Positions 52,269 to 63,072 of a DNA stretch of 64,000 nucleotides are shown here, piece by piece. Each line of letters begins with the position of its first letter. The first letter of the stretch is position 1. The stretch comes from Allorhodopirellula solitaria (lineage in GTDB: Bacteria; Planctomycetota; Planctomycetia; Pirellulales; Pirellulaceae), in contig NZ_SJPK01000010.1 in assembly GCF_007859855.1 (NCBI RefSeq), positions 124,001 through 188,000 on the forward strand, given 5' to 3'. Both the position numbers and the translations under genes were made by a program. The notes beneath the pieces are model-generated. The model was not told where the DNA came from and did no database searches. It saw only the letters and a list, made by a program, of their open reading frames with translations.

Positions 52269-55200
52269 TTGATCCGCTCACAACAGCCATCTAGGCAGAA
52301 GAGTTCCCCCCGTATCGCCGCCCGCCAAGTCGCCACGTCGACGCGATCGGTTCTCGACCATTCCCACCGGGATCGCCTCGATGCTGACGGTGAATCCGTT
52401 CCGCAGCCTGCGACTCGATCACGCAAACGCATGGCTCGGCGAGCCCTGCTGCCCGGATGTCTGCTCGGATGCCTGCTCTTCAACGCAGTACCGGCCCACG
52501 CCCAATTCTCCCTCCCCGACTCGATGACAGCCGGTGCGAAGTCAGCACCCAACGCTGCCGACATCGGGTCGCTGATCGAGAAGATCGACGAAGCCCTCGC
52601 GGCGAAGAACTACACCGGTGCGGTGCAGCTCTATCGCACCGCATCCAAAGCGGCGCCGAACAATGCGGATCTGCAGCAGCGACGAGCTCGCTTGGTAGCA
52701 CGCGGCATCGATGCCAAACTTCTCGACCTCGCGCCGAGCTCCCAAACGCCTTCGTCTTTACAGACGATCGATGCTGATACCGCGGCCCAGCCGATCGGTG
52801 CCACAACTGACTCGAGCAATCCTGCCACATGGCCGCTCGCACGTCGACAACAAGAAACGCGACGTTGGACCGCGATGGGCCGAACCGCCCTGGATCGTGG
52901 CGACGTTACCAAAGCCTATGAGTACGCGTCGGCGGCACAGAAGCTCGGCGTGGCTCAGAGCGAGTTCCAACCCGGAGACGCTCGCCCCTGGCAACTGTTG
53001 CTTGACGTTCAGTCCGCCGCCCGCCGCCAGGGAATCGATCTGAGCAAGATCAAACCGTCCACACCGGCGACCTCGCCGGGTGGGGGTGTGTTGCCGATCG
53101 GCCAAGCAGGCCAAAACTCACCGGGGTCCATGGTCGCCCAGGCCGGAGGGGCCTTCACCCCTGGTGCTTCCTCCGGTATCCAGCAAGTGCAAGCCACTGC
53201 GCCGGAGAGCGGTAATGCGAACGCATCGGAAGGTGAACGACTCTACGCCTCTGGATTGCAGTTACTCACCACCGGAAAGCAGGCCGAAGCACGCGCCCAA
53301 TTTGTCAAAGCGTGGGAGTATGAAGCGGAACTGCCCACCGAAACACGGCGGGCCCTGCAAGACAAACTCACCCTGCTGCAGCCTTCTCGGATGCCAGCCA
53401 CCAATACACCCAGCGAGCCACTGACCCCGATCCAAAAAGCGGATCTCGAAGCGGCGCAACAGGTCAAACGGCTCTACCGTGAGGTCACAACCGAACTCGC
53501 CAAAGCCAACGAAAAACGCGAGAACGCACCACTTGAAGCCATCGACGACCTCGAGCGTTTGGCCCGCAAGGTAGATGGGGCGAACATCGACGAAGCCTCC
53601 AAAGCATCGCTCACGGCGATGGTCGGACGGGCCGTCAGTGAACAAAACGCGTACGTCGCAGCCAACCGAGCCAAGATCGAACTCGATCTCTCCAACGAAC
53701 GCATTCGTACCGAGATGGCCACCGAGGACGCTCGCGAGATTCGCGTCGACGAGGAAATCTCGCTGTTAGTCGATAGCTTTAACGACCTCATGGACCAGAA
53801 ACGCTACGACGAAGCCCTGGTGATCGCGAAACAGGTCGGTGAACTGAAACCCGATTCGACGATTGCGATGACGATGGCTCACAACAGCCGGCAACAGGTT
53901 CGTTTGCAAATGAGCAACGACATCACCGCTGCGGCGGAGGAAGGTTTCGTTAGCAATATGCAGTCCCTCGACCGAGCGATGATCGCTCCCGATCCCGATC
54001 GCCCATTCTCGTTCCAGGACGCCAAGGACTGGGAAGCACTCTCACGCCGTCGCCTGGCGACGAAGGACCAACAAACTCGGCTGAGTCCACGCGAACAAGA
54101 AATTAAGCGTCAACTCGAAACCAGTGTCGAGATGAAGTATCGCAACAGCCCACTCGGCGAAGTCCTCGATGAGCTGTCCGCCATCACCGGCGTACCGATC
54201 GTGATGGACCAACGCGCCTTGGCGGCGATCCGTGTCAATCGCGATACACCGGTTTCCAAGTCGGTCAACAGCCGCTTGCCGCTCAAGAGTGCGTTGAACA
54301 TCTTGCTCGAAGATCTCGATCTCACCTACGTACTCAAGAACGATGTTCTCAACGTCACCAGCCGCGAGGCCCGACGCACGATGACGACCTCGCGAACCTA
54401 CCGTGTGGCCGACCTCGTCACTCCAATTCCGAACTTCATCTCGGGGTATGAACATGGCCTAGCAGGAGCACTGAAGTCAGCCTACCAGATGGTCCGGCCG
54501 ACGACGGACGTTCAGGTAACGCCCGTTTCGATGGCCGGCCTCGGCGGTGGGATGGCGAGTAATTCTGCCGAAGAGCTCGGCAAGAATATGCTCGGCCAGT
54601 ACAGCCCGATGGGCGGCAACGCCGCATTCGCGGGCGGTATCGGCAGTGGCCTCGGGGCCGCCGGACCCATGCCTTCCGGGCGTGGGGGCGGATCGATCGC
54701 TAACTTCAGCCAGCTAATCCAGTTGATTCAAACGACTGTCGAACCTGACTCCTGGGAAGCACTGGGAGGCGTCGGAACGATGGCCCCCTATCCTCAGAAC
54801 CTGTCCTTGGTCATCAGCACAACGAGCGATGTCCATGATCAAATCGTCGACTTGCTCGAATCACTGCGTCGACTGCAAAACCTGCAGATCACCATCGAAG
54901 TCCGATTCATCACGCTCTCGGATAACTTCTATGAGCAAATCGGTATCGATTTTGATGTGCAATTCGACGACAACGCCCAAGCCATCCCCGCGGATGATTC
55001 GGGTCCTGCAGTGACGATCGGACTTAGCGATGGAGTGGGGACTCCTACGAATGACCTCGACATTCGGCTGGACAACCAAACTTTCGGTGGCTCCACTCCT
55101 CCGTTCAATGCTCCCAGTGCCGTTTCCTCGATCGGCTTTGCCATCCTCAGCGATATCGAAGCTTACTTCTTCCTGCAGGCTGCTCAGGGTGACAACCGCA

Positions 55201-55850
55201 GCAATATCATGCAGGCACCGAAGGTGACGCTATTCGATGGACAGATCGCCACGATCAACGACACTGTTTCGCGACCATTCGTGACCAGTATCGTCCCTGT
55301 TGTCGGTGACTTCGCCGTCGCTCAACAGCCCGTCATCGTCGTCCTCGACGAAGGCACCCGGTTGAACGTGCAGGGCGTCGTTAGTGAAGACAAACGCTTC
55401 GTCCGATTGACACTCGTGCCGACCTTCAGCCAGATTGGCGAGGTCAACACGTTCACCTACGAGGGCAGTCGGTCCTCCAATTCATCGAGCACCACGAATG
55501 TCGACACCAATGGTGACGGCGTGATTGATGCCGAGGATGAGAATACCGAAGATACCGTGACCCAAGGTACCACCGTGCAACAGCCAACCTTCGCGACGAC
55601 TTCGGTTAGCACCACGGTTAGCGTTCCCGATGGTGGTACGATTCTGCTCGGTGGGATCAAGCGTCAAAGCGAGGGACGCAATGAAACGGGCATCCCGTTC
55701 TTGAGCAAAATCCCTTACGTCAGCCGTCTGTTCCGGAACACCGGTGTCGGCCGGACGTCCCAGAGCCTGATGCTGATGGTCACCCCACGGATCATCATCC
55801 AGGAGGAAGAGGAAGTCGCTCAAACCGGCTTCTCTGCCGCAGGGAACTGA
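52269..55850 (+). CDS. secretin-family outer-membrane protein (GspD/PilQ-like)
   Basis: Large 1193-residue exported protein. A long basic n-region leads to the signal peptide MARRALLPGCLLGCLLFNAV. Residues 110-560 are helical with TPR-like features (ALAAKNYTGAVQLYRTASKA). An STN-type domain lies near 620-690 (SPLGEVLDELSAITGVPIVM). The C-terminal secretin domain has IEVRFITLSDNFYEQIGIDF, VSVPDGGTILLGGIKRQSEG, IPFLSKIPYVSRLFRN and LMLMVTPRIII. Type II or pilus partner genes are not adjacent in the window. Planctomycete genomes carry several such orphan secretin-like proteins. TTG 52269 is chosen from its Shine-Dalgarno. Confidence 0.88.
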   Translation: MIRSQQPSRQKSSPRIAARQVATSTRSVLDHSHRDRLDADGESVPQPATRSRKRMARRALLPGCLLGCLLFNAVPAHAQFSLPDSMTAGAKSAPNAADIGSLIEKIDEALAAKNYTGAVQLYRTASKAAPNNADLQQRRARLVARGIDAKLLDLAPSSQTPSSLQTIDADTAAQPIGATTDSSNPATWPLARRQQETRRWTAMGRTALDRGDVTKAYEYASAAQKLGVAQSEFQPGDARPWQLLLDVQSAARRQGIDLSKIKPSTPATSPGGGVLPIGQAGQNSPGSMVAQAGGAFTPGASSGIQQVQATAPESGNANASEGERLYASGLQLLTTGKQAEARAQFVKAWEYEAELPTETRRALQDKLTLLQPSRMPATNTPSEPLTPIQKADLEAAQQVKRLYREVTTELAKANEKRENAPLEAIDDLERLARKVDGANIDEASKASLTAMVGRAVSEQNAYVAANRAKIELDLSNERIRTEMATEDAREIRVDEEISLLVDSFNDLMDQKRYDEALVIAKQVGELKPDSTIAMTMAHNSRQQVRLQMSNDITAAAEEGFVSNMQSLDRAMIAPDPDRPFSFQDAKDWEALSRRRLATKDQQTRLSPREQEIKRQLETSVEMKYRNSPLGEVLDELSAITGVPIVMDQRALAAIRVNRDTPVSKSVNSRLPLKSALNILLEDLDLTYVLKNDVLNVTSREARRTMTTSRTYRVADLVTPIPNFISGYEHGLAGALKSAYQMVRPTTDVQVTPVSMAGLGGGMASNSAEELGKNMLGQYSPMGGNAAFAGGIGSGLGAAGPMPSGRGGGSIANFSQLIQLIQTTVEPDSWEALGGVGTMAPYPQNLSLVISTTSDVHDQIVDLLESLRRLQNLQITIEVRFITLSDNFYEQIGIDFDVQFDDNAQAIPADDSGPAVTIGLSDGVGTPTNDLDIRLDNQTFGGSTPPFNAPSAVSSIGFAILSDIEAYFFLQAAQGDNRSNIMQAPKVTLFDGQIATINDTVSRPFVTSIVPVVGDFAVAQQPVIVVLDEGTRLNVQGVVSEDKRFVRLTLVPTFSQIGEVNTFTYEGSRSSNSSSTTNVDTNGDGVIDAEDENTEDTVTQGTTVQQPTFATTSVSTTVSVPDGGTILLGGIKRQSEGRNETGIPFLSKIPYVSRLFRNTGVGRTSQSLMLMVTPRIIIQEEEEVAQTGFSAAGN

Positions 55851-57016
55851 TCGAGCCGGACAATCGGCCACATCGCAGGATTGCATGAGCCGACTCGGCG
55901 AGCGGAGTTTTCATCAGGAACAAAGATGAACACTTCGCTCTTGCCGAGTCGGCTCAAATCCATATCTGCCCCACAGCGCCACTCTTGCTCGCTCGTCCAA
56001 TCGTAGGTCGTACCGACGGATTGAAATCGGAACCGCTGGTCAAGGTCGAGCTCGTTCCGCAGCTCCCGGTCACCGTAGATCACCGGTTGCACCCCAAGCC
56101 GCGACGCAGCATCTCTCTTGATCGCGATCCCATAAGGTTCGTAGTCCCAACGATGCAGGTGGCTGCGATAGGCGCGTCCTGCCAATAGCCTCGGCAGCTC
56201 TACGGCCGAGAAACAGACGACCGGTTCGGTTCGCTCCGATGTCACCGCCCCAGCAACCAAACGCTGGCCGCGCACGATTCGGCACAATGCATCGATCGCG
56301 TCACGGGCCGCCGAAGCAGGGTTGGCGAACAACAAGTCATCGCGGTACTTCGCCCAGGTCTGCCCCGGCCAGGGTCCCGCCGCAGCCCTCGTGCAGTGGA
56401 CCAGGAATTCCGACCAAGCGATCGATGGGCGATCGACTCCCAGGGGAGCCTCGTCTCCGCGCTCGCTCTCGCCAACCTCCTCGGCCGGCAAGTATCGCCC
56501 GACGGCGCCCGCATCGAGCAACTCCCACACTGCCTGGCGATCTCTCCGCTGAGAGCCGTTCGCTACGCCGTCGATTGCCACACGCACAATTCCGGACTGT
56601 AGCCGTGAACGCATCCGCAGCAGCTCGGTCACCTTCCCGCCCTGACGGACGTAAGCCGCGTCGACGCGATCGGCGATGGCAATCACTTGACGATCCCGTC
56701 CCGTAGACGACTCAACCCGGATCACAGGCACCTGAAAGACAGCGGCCGCGTGCGTGAGCCACGGATCGATCGCCGTGCCATCGGCGACTAGAACCGTGGC
56801 GGCATCACGCCGTGCTTGCTCGAGCGAGGCAGCAATCTGCTGTGAGAGGCTGCGATGGCGATGAGGATCGTGACCGACCCGACTGCATACGATCGCAACT
56901 AAAGGCGTCTTATGATCGACCGCTGCGCGGCAAGATTCGCTCGCCCCGTTGAGATCGATCCCCATCGCTTGACAGCGATATCGCCTTGCGGCAAGGATCG
57001 AAACTGCTGAACACAT
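55820..57016 (-). CDS. hypothetical protein, possibly two-domain
   Basis: A 398-residue cytoplasmic-looking protein, not recognised. Residues 35-160 have Rossmann-like alternation (TPLVAIVCSRVGHDPHRHRS; ATVLVADGTAIDPWLTHAAA; VIRVESSTGRDRQVIAIADR). The C-terminal part contains HRWDYEPYGIAIKRDAASRL and VQPVIYGDRELRNELDLDQR, then EQEWRCGADMDLSRL. This spacing resembles proteins that report on cell-external conditions, but no function follows. Its 3' end overlaps the secretin 3' end by 31 bases, tail to tail. ATG 56965 is an alternative start. Confidence 0.62.
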   Translation of the reverse strand: MCSAVSILAARRYRCQAMGIDLNGASESCRAAVDHKTPLVAIVCSRVGHDPHRHRSLSQQIAASLEQARRDAATVLVADGTAIDPWLTHAAAVFQVPVIRVESSTGRDRQVIAIADRVDAAYVRQGGKVTELLRMRSRLQSGIVRVAIDGVANGSQRRDRQAVWELLDAGAVGRYLPAEEVGESERGDEAPLGVDRPSIAWSEFLVHCTRAAAGPWPGQTWAKYRDDLLFANPASAARDAIDALCRIVRGQRLVAGAVTSERTEPVVCFSAVELPRLLAGRAYRSHLHRWDYEPYGIAIKRDAASRLGVQPVIYGDRELRNELDLDQRFRFQSVGTTYDWTSEQEWRCGADMDLSRLGKSEVFIFVPDENSARRVGSCNPAMWPIVRLDQFPAAEKPV

Positions 57017-57104
57017 GGCTGTCTCGTGGTGAAAGGTCGTCCCACCGGTTCAAGGTTGGTTGCCATCCTCACCCGGCCATGGGTATCGGTACAGGTGTAG
57101 CCGC

Positions 57105-57176
57105 GGTTTTCTCATTTGGAACGTCGCTTCGGCGTGTGACAAGCACACGGGGAAGCAAACCTGTGGGTAATCCACA
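57105..57176 (+). repeat. dispersed direct repeat, copy 2
   Basis: Matches 23127-23200 with a few substitutions and one short gap: ggttttct, cgtcgcttcggcgtgtgaca, agcacacgggg and tgtgggtaat are shared in order. Located between the 55820 gene and mtnA. Confidence 0.8.
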
Positions 57177-57179
57177 AGA

Positions 57180-57245
57180 GGCAACGAGTCCTTTCGCTTT
57201 GCTTGATCGATTGGCTTATGGACTCGTTGCCGCGTCTACTGCGAC
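57180..57245. repeat. palindromic block with ggcaacgagtcc / ggactcgttgcc ends
   Basis: ggcaacgagtcc at 57180-57191 is the reverse complement of ggactcgttgcc at 57220-57231. The right half extends into cgtctactgcgac, the third copy of the motif at 42818-42843. Ends 24 bases before the mtnA stop side. Confidence 0.6.
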
Positions 57246-57268
57246 GTTGATTTCGCCTGCCCTGCTTA

Positions 57269-58345
57269 TCAAGCGTTCCCAGCAAAGTGCTGCTGGATCT
57301 TTGCCGCACTCGGTTTCTCAATCACACCTTGCTCGGTCACGATTGCGGTAACGAGTTCAGCGGGCGTAACGTCGAATGCGGGATTGATCACAGCCGCTTG
57401 CTGCGGCACCGTCATCGGGCCACTGACGTGACCACTGGCGTGCCTCACCTCGGCTTCATCACGTTGCTCAATGGGAATCAATTCACCGGATTCGAGCTCC
57501 CGATCAAACGTATTGGTGGGCGCAACAACGAAGAACGGAATCGAATGGTATCGCGCGAGCACCGCCAACGGGTATGTTCCAATTTTATTGGCGACGTCAC
57601 CACACGCTGCGATCCGGTCGGCGCCCACGATCACGGCATCAACCATCCCGCGGCGCATCAATCCGCCAGCCATCGAGTCCGTACACACGGTCACGGGAAC
57701 GCCCGCCTGCGACAATTCCCAAGCCGTCAATCGGGCTCCCTGCAACAGCGGGCGGGTCTCGTCTGCGAAAACCTGCAGCGAATGGCCGTGCTCATGGAGG
57801 TAGTAGATCGGTGCCAACGCGGTACCATACGCCGACGTGGCCAGCGACCCGGCATTGCAGTGCGTTAACACCGTTTCGCAACCGCGGAGCAGTTCGGCAC
57901 CATGCCGCCCCATCTCCCGGCACATCACGCGGTCTTCCTCATGGATCCGCGCCGCCTCCGCTGCCAACTGCCCGGGCAATTCTGAAATCGCCTCGTCCCG
58001 AACGCTGTCCACCAAGCCTCTCATCCGATCGAGAGCCCAGAACAGATTAACGGCCGTCGGGCGGCTGGTGGCGAGATAGTCAATCGCATCGCGGTAGGAT
58101 TGCCGCACCTGCTGCGGCGTAGCCGAAGCGTCGGCCCGGGCGAGGGTCACCCCATACGCCGCCGCGATACCGATCGCGGGCGCGCCGCGAACGACCAACC
58201 GCACGATCGCGTCGTGCAGCTCAGACAACTCGGTGCAGACCAAGCGGCTGACCTCGCCCGGCAAGCGGGTTTGGTCGAGCAAATCGACTGCGGCCGGCAC
58301 ACCCTTGTCGGCGGCGCGGTAGCGAATTGTTTCGGCGTCCGGCAT
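57269..58345 (-). CDS. mtnA: S-methyl-5-thioribose-1-phosphate isomerase
   Basis: Isomerises methylthioribose-1-phosphate to methylthioribulose-1-phosphate in methionine salvage. The 358 residues show VRGAPAIGIAAAYGVTL, HCNAGSLATSAYGTALAPIY, TVCTDSMAGGLMRRGMVDAV with the catalytic Cys, IVGADRIAACGDVANKIGTY with the catalytic Asp, and VVAPTNTFD. The start overlaps the oxidoreductase stop by one base (TGATG), so they are translationally coupled. The rest of the salvage pathway is not in the window. Confidence 0.95.
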   Translation of the reverse strand: MPDAETIRYRAADKGVPAAVDLLDQTRLPGEVSRLVCTELSELHDAIVRLVVRGAPAIGIAAAYGVTLARADASATPQQVRQSYRDAIDYLATSRPTAVNLFWALDRMRGLVDSVRDEAISELPGQLAAEAARIHEEDRVMCREMGRHGAELLRGCETVLTHCNAGSLATSAYGTALAPIYYLHEHGHSLQVFADETRPLLQGARLTAWELSQAGVPVTVCTDSMAGGLMRRGMVDAVIVGADRIAACGDVANKIGTYPLAVLARYHSIPFFVVAPTNTFDRELESGELIPIEQRDEAEVRHASGHVSGPMTVPQQAAVINPAFDVTPAELVTAIVTEQGVIEKPSAAKIQQHFAGNA

Positions 58346-59895
58346 CAGACGTCTTCAGGCGCCGGAACGGAAAAGTCTTCCCGGAAATTGCGAGTCAACA
58401 TCTCATTAGCAGCGTCGTTGCCGATGTATCGCTCCGTCTTGGGGTCGAACTTCAATACCGGACCGAGTGACAACTGATCCGTCGATGGATCGACACCGTT
58501 GTCCCGAAGGTGCTGCAGCGTTCGCTCGAGTGTCGCCTTGTCATCGTCTCGCGAGTCGAGTTTCGCTACAGCAGCGGCAATCTCGTCCGGTGTGGACTTG
58601 TTCGTCTCGCCCAAGTAGTACGAGTTATTACCATGGTGCGCCATCGCGGCAGAGAGATGACCAACGCGAGCATCCGCGGTGAGTTTGGACGCGTCTCGAG
58701 AAACGACGGCATCGACGAAGTTGCTCACGTGAACGTTGACCAAGTTGCCGTCTTTGCGCGAATCATGCGTGAACGCTCGCGTTTGTTTCATGTCGAGGTC
58801 ATAGACAAGGCAGCGGTCATAGCTCGTTTGCACGACATAACCGTCACTGCCGTAGAACACGACACCGATTTTGTTCCCTCGTTTGGATTGGAACAAGGCA
58901 TTGAGTTCCGTATCGGCCGAGTCATCAACGCCCAATCCACGGGTCTCGAAAACGATCGTCTTGTCGCCGTAATCGTAAACAGCAACTTGGGTGTTCGCCG
59001 TGTCGCCGGCGTCGACATACTGCGGGTCCTTTCGCTCGGCTTGATAGCCGAGTCGCCCGGCGTAGCTGAGGATCGCGTTGGGATGGCGATCCAATCCCAA
59101 TCCCCAACGTGAGATATCGGTTTGGTGCGGCCCCTGGTTGCCCGAATCGCCGTTGCCATAGTGCCGTTGCCAGTGCCAATCGTAATGGAACCGCTGCCGC
59201 GTGACCTTGGGCGCCGTGTATTGAGCTGGGCCACTCCACAAATTGAAGTCGACCGAAGGTGGAACGGGATAATCGCCTAGCGGCCCGATCGATTTCCGTC
59301 GCTTGTAGCACAGACCCCTGGCCAGATTGACGTCACCGATGCCACCATCGGCCATGAAGTCGACCGCGTCGATACACGCCTTGCTGCTGCGGCACTGGCT
59401 GCCGGTCTGAAACATCCGCTCGTACTTCTCGGCGGCTGCAACGAGGGCCCGGCCCTCGTCGATGTTGTGACTGACGGGCTTTTCAATGTAGACGTCTTTG
59501 CCCGCCTGCATCGCCCACACGCCGATCGCAGCGTGCCAATGATTGGGGGTCGCCGCGGTGATGATCTGCACATCATCATTATCGAGGACTTCCCGTACAT
59601 CGCGAACCACGCGTGGGCGGGTGCCCTGCCGCTTTTCAACTTCGTCGGCCCGCTTTTCACCGACTTTGGAATCAACATCGACGAGAACTCGAATCGTCGA
59701 GCGTGGGTCATTCACAAAACCGCCCACGTGAGCCATTCCGCGACTGTTGACGCCACAAACTGCCACGCCTAGCTGATCGGTCTCAGCGGCGACGGCACGG
59801 GAACTGGTGTGAACGCCCGCTGCCAACCCGGCGGCCAAGCCAGCGGCAGTAGCGGATGCGGAAAACTCACGTCGAGTGACACGATTCATAGTCAT
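58345..59895 (-). CDS. Tat-exported Gfo/Idh/MocA-family oxidoreductase
   Basis: NAD(P)-dependent dehydrogenase-type protein of 516 residues, exported folded. The twin-arginine signal is RVTRREFSASATAAGLAAGL. The Rossmann start LGVAVCGVNSRGMAHVGGFV follows, then VLVDVDSKVGEKRADEVEKR, ITAATPNHWHAAIGVWAMQA and DVYIEKPVSHNIDEGR with the family's catalytic EKP. The C-terminal region has a long beta sheet and NSYYLGETNKSTPDEIAAAV. This type is expanded in planctomycetes. It may act on periplasmic sugars (inference). It is coupled to mtnA by a 1-base overlap, an unusual pairing. Confidence 0.9.
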   Translation of the reverse strand: MTMNRVTRREFSASATAAGLAAGLAAGVHTSSRAVAAETDQLGVAVCGVNSRGMAHVGGFVNDPRSTIRVLVDVDSKVGEKRADEVEKRQGTRPRVVRDVREVLDNDDVQIITAATPNHWHAAIGVWAMQAGKDVYIEKPVSHNIDEGRALVAAAEKYERMFQTGSQCRSSKACIDAVDFMADGGIGDVNLARGLCYKRRKSIGPLGDYPVPPSVDFNLWSGPAQYTAPKVTRQRFHYDWHWQRHYGNGDSGNQGPHQTDISRWGLGLDRHPNAILSYAGRLGYQAERKDPQYVDAGDTANTQVAVYDYGDKTIVFETRGLGVDDSADTELNALFQSKRGNKIGVVFYGSDGYVVQTSYDRCLVYDLDMKQTRAFTHDSRKDGNLVNVHVSNFVDAVVSRDASKLTADARVGHLSAAMAHHGNNSYYLGETNKSTPDEIAAAVAKLDSRDDDKATLERTLQHLRDNGVDPSTDQLSLGPVLKFDPKTERYIGNDAANEMLTRNFREDFSVPAPEDV

Positions 59896-60079
59896 GGAGA
59901 CTCAGGGGAGGGAGGATTTGAGGAGGGAATGCTAGCCCCTGCATTATGCACACCGGTAGCATCCGTGCCAATGGCTGGCCCGAGCTGGTTCTCAAATAAG
60001 CCCATCCCAAAAAACTGAGCCGAGGGCCGTCAGACCCCAGGTAAACGGCATGGCAAACGCACGCCGCGCCGCCTGATGA

Positions 60080-62209
60080 TCACCCCCCCAGCCCGGCGAC
60101 CCAACTGAGCAGACCAATGACCACCACGCAGGCGGCGCAGGCCAACAGGAACCCTGCCAGGTCACGGCGGGTGGGCCAGGTAAATTCCCAATCGCTGCTA
60201 GCAAAGATCTTTCGCGCTGTCGGTGGCTGGTCATAAGCGGCCTGCAGCCGAGCAGCATCCGCAGCGGGATCGCCCAGCACGGGAGTGTTCATCTTGGCAA
60301 AGTATCGGTCGAGCATGGCTTCCTCGTCTCGGGGGGTGAAGAAACTCAGCCCAATCAACACCAGAAACGGCAACAACACCCGGGCCGGCAAACGCAGCGT
60401 CTCCAGCGTCGCTTTGGAAACTCCACTGAGATCGAATCCCAATCCCGAATAGAGAACGAAATCGAGGTTCAACGAGCCGCTACCTACCTGTTGGCCGACC
60501 TTTCTCTCGACGAGCCGATGGATCTCACCTTGAGTCGATTCGGATACCTTTTCGATCTGCACGTCTTCCGACTCGGTCATCGGCCCATTCCAAAAAATCG
60601 GCGTGCCACCTGTGGTATGAACGACGGTGATGGTTTCTCCCACCTCCGCATCGGGAGGCGGCGGACCAAGCGATTCGACGGCCGCCTCAGGATCGCTTTC
60701 CCGGACCGCTACCCACGCCTGACGCTTGGCAACATCCGATTCAGTCGCCGGACGCTCGAGCGTTGTCGTCACCATTTGAGTGGTCGCCGCCAGACGCGGT
60801 GATTCGTAAAGAGACGGTGCCAATCGAGGAACGACTTGTGGCAGGACAAAAAAGAATAGCAATGAAAACGCGATCGTCCCCCAAACCGCGACGCGGTTGG
60901 CGCGTCGCCAGTACATCCCGATCCAAAACGGGGCTGCGAACAGAATCGGAAGCTCCATCGCCATCTTGAACTGCGCGAACACGTCGGAGAACCGCAGTGC
61001 CACCGCTGAGGCGCCGACGATAATCAGCAACCCCGTCAGCCGTCCGACCATCACATACTTCCGCTCCTCCGCATTCGGATTGACGTATGGTGCATAAAGA
61101 TTACGCACCACCAACGCCGACGTCACGATCATGTAGGTATCTGCCGAACTCATCATCGCGGCGAGCAAACAGGCCAACATCAATCCCACCAATCCCAGAT
61201 TGAGCGGCCCCAAGATCTCCCGAGCCGCCACGCCCCAAACGCGGTCTGGATCCGCTGCGATCTCAGGGTTGCCCGCGAGCAGTGCCAAGGCGATCAACGC
61301 CGTCAGTGCCCAGCCGATGGTGCACAGTCGCTTTAAAAAGTTACCGACCACCAATCCAATGCGAGCCTCATCTTCCGTCTTGGCCGAACCGCCTCCGGTG
61401 GCGATGAAGTGGGGTTGGACCACGATGCCAATCAACGCCAGAATCGAGAGCGAAACAATGTACTGAACCGGAAACTCACCACTGCTCGGTCCCGAGAACA
61501 ATTGAAAATAGTCCGAGGAAACACGCTCGTGCATGATCCGAAAACCATCCATCAAACCATCTTCGCCCGCCCCACCGTACTTGGCCGCAAGCGCCCACAG
61601 GCCGTTGGGTATCAGCAGAATAGACAACAGTATGATGAACAGACCCTGGATCAGGTCGGTCCAGTAGGCGGCCGTCAAACCACCGAGAACGCCGTAGAGA
61701 ATCACGATGGCCGCGATCGCTGGAATGATCGTGTACTTCAACTCGTATCCGAACAAACCGACCTCGACCCCGAGTAGCGGCGCCGCAAACTTCGCGATCG
61801 CCGACAACATCGTCGACAGATAGAACATGTAGAATGCGATCGCGAACAGCGTGTAAGCAGCGCCGAGAGCCCGTGATTGATACCGCTCAACAAACCAATC
61901 GCCGAGAGTGAGGTGCCGCATCCGTCGGTACCAAACCGCCGTGATCCAGTACACCGGAGTCACGAACAACCACATCATCGCGGACCACACCCCGCTCAGA
62001 CCGCTCGTCCACGTCGTCCGCCCGACGGTGACCGGCTCATGAGCACCGGTCCCCGCACCAAATGCCGCAAAGGTTTGGAGCAATTTCCCAAACCCGCGGC
62101 CGCCCATGAAATAGTCCTCTTGGTTCCGGACACGCCGCATTGCCCAAATTCCGATCGCGATCATGGTCGCGAAATAGACTGCCAATACAGCATAATCAAT
62201 CAACGTCAT
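60080..62209 (-). CDS. sodium:solute symporter (SSS family)
   Basis: Sodium-coupled uptake transporter of 709 residues. ATG 62209 ([20 protein letters not shown]) begins helix 1; the 85-codon extension to 62464 would run through the divergent nagB gene and is rejected. About 13-14 helices follow, with [40 protein letters not shown] and [20 protein letters not shown], typical SSS sequence. A hydrophilic insert of about 130 residues ([20 protein letters not shown]) sits before the last two helices. Divergent from nagB-nagA, so amino-sugar import is likely (inference). Confidence 0.9.
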   Translation of the reverse strand: MTLIDYAVLAVYFATMIAIGIWAMRRVRNQEDYFMGGRGFGKLLQTFAAFGAGTGAHEPVTVGRTTWTSGLSGVWSAMMWLFVTPVYWITAVWYRRMRHLTLGDWFVERYQSRALGAAYTLFAIAFYMFYLSTMLSAIAKFAAPLLGVEVGLFGYELKYTIIPAIAAIVILYGVLGGLTAAYWTDLIQGLFIILLSILLIPNGLWALAAKYGGAGEDGLMDGFRIMHERVSSDYFQLFSGPSSGEFPVQYIVSLSILALIGIVVQPHFIATGGGSAKTEDEARIGLVVGNFLKRLCTIGWALTALIALALLAGNPEIAADPDRVWGVAAREILGPLNLGLVGLMLACLLAAMMSSADTYMIVTSALVVRNLYAPYVNPNAEERKYVMVGRLTGLLIIVGASAVALRFSDVFAQFKMAMELPILFAAPFWIGMYWRRANRVAVWGTIAFSLLFFFVLPQVVPRLAPSLYESPRLAATTQMVTTTLERPATESDVAKRQAWVAVRESDPEAAVESLGPPPPDAEVGETITVVHTTGGTPIFWNGPMTESEDVQIEKVSESTQGEIHRLVERKVGQQVGSGSLNLDFVLYSGLGFDLSGVSKATLETLRLPARVLLPFLVLIGLSFFTPRDEEAMLDRYFAKMNTPVLGDPAADAARLQAAYDQPPTARKIFASSDWEFTWPTRRDLAGFLLACAACVVVIGLLSWVAGLGG

Positions 62210-62305
62210 GAATCGTCTTTCACTCGAGGCGGGTCGTTTTCGGGGCGGGAGTCGAATAGAACTGTAGCAAAATATTCCGTTGCCAAGGGCCAAGAGAGAG
62301 CACCG

Positions 62306-63070
62306 ATGCGAGTTCAAGTTTGTTCCAGTCCCGTCACACTCGGCCAAAATGCAGCCGAGGAGGGAGCCACTAAAATCCGAAATGCGATCCGCGACCGGGG
62401 TCAAGCAACCATTCTCGTGGCCACGGGGGCCTCGCAGTTCGAAACTCTCGCCGCCCTCGTGCAAGCATCCGATATTGATTGGTCACGCGTGACGGGGTTT
62501 CACCTCGACGAGTACATCGGCTTGCCCAGCTCACACGGAGCCTCCTTCCGCAACTATCTCAAAGAACGGTTCGTCGACCGGGTACCGATCGGGGCATTCC
62601 ACTACGTCAATGGTGACCACGACGCGACAGCCGAATGCAAACGGCTCGGCGAACTGATCCACGATCATGAGATCGACGTCGCCTTCATCGGGATCGGTGA
62701 GAACGCCCATCTCGCTTTCAACGACCCACCCGCCGACCTGGACACGCAACAATCCTATTTGATTGTTGATCTCGACGAGGCCTGTCGACAACAACAACTC
62801 GGCGAAGGCTGGTTCGACACGCTCGACGACGTGCCGCGACAAGCCATCAGTATGTCCGTTTCGCAGATCCTCAAATCCAAGCACATCGTGTGCAGCGTCC
62901 CCGACGAGAGGAAGGCGGTCGCGGTTCGCGACAGCTTGACCGGTCCAGTGTCCTCGGCCACACCCGCCTCCGTCCTGCAGTCCCACCCCTCGGCAACACT
63001 GTACCTCGATCCACCCGCGGCGAGTCTGATTGACCCGAGCCAGTTCGCTCCAGCCGACGCGGAAGTTTAG
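62306..63070 (+). CDS. nagB: glucosamine-6-phosphate deaminase-like protein (NagB family)
   Basis: Converts glucosamine-6-phosphate to fructose-6-phosphate and ammonia. The 254 residues start [20 protein letters not shown] at ATG 62306; the 143-codon extension to 61877 is rejected. Motifs are [34 protein letters not shown] with the catalytic Asp, and [17 protein letters not shown]. In the last motif the canonical GxxGHIAFNEP has become NAHLAFNDP: the His remains but the Gly before it is Ala. So it may be a divergent isomerase. It lies 96 bases from the divergent symporter and 2 bases before nagA. Confidence 0.85.
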   Translation: MRVQVCSSPVTLGQNAAEEGATKIRNAIRDRGQATILVATGASQFETLAALVQASDIDWSRVTGFHLDEYIGLPSSHGASFRNYLKERFVDRVPIGAFHYVNGDHDATAECKRLGELIHDHEIDVAFIGIGENAHLAFNDPPADLDTQQSYLIVDLDEACRQQQLGEGWFDTLDDVPRQAISMSVSQILKSKHIVCSVPDERKAVAVRDSLTGPVSSATPASVLQSHPSATLYLDPPAASLIDPSQFAPADAEV

Positions 63071-63072
63071 CC

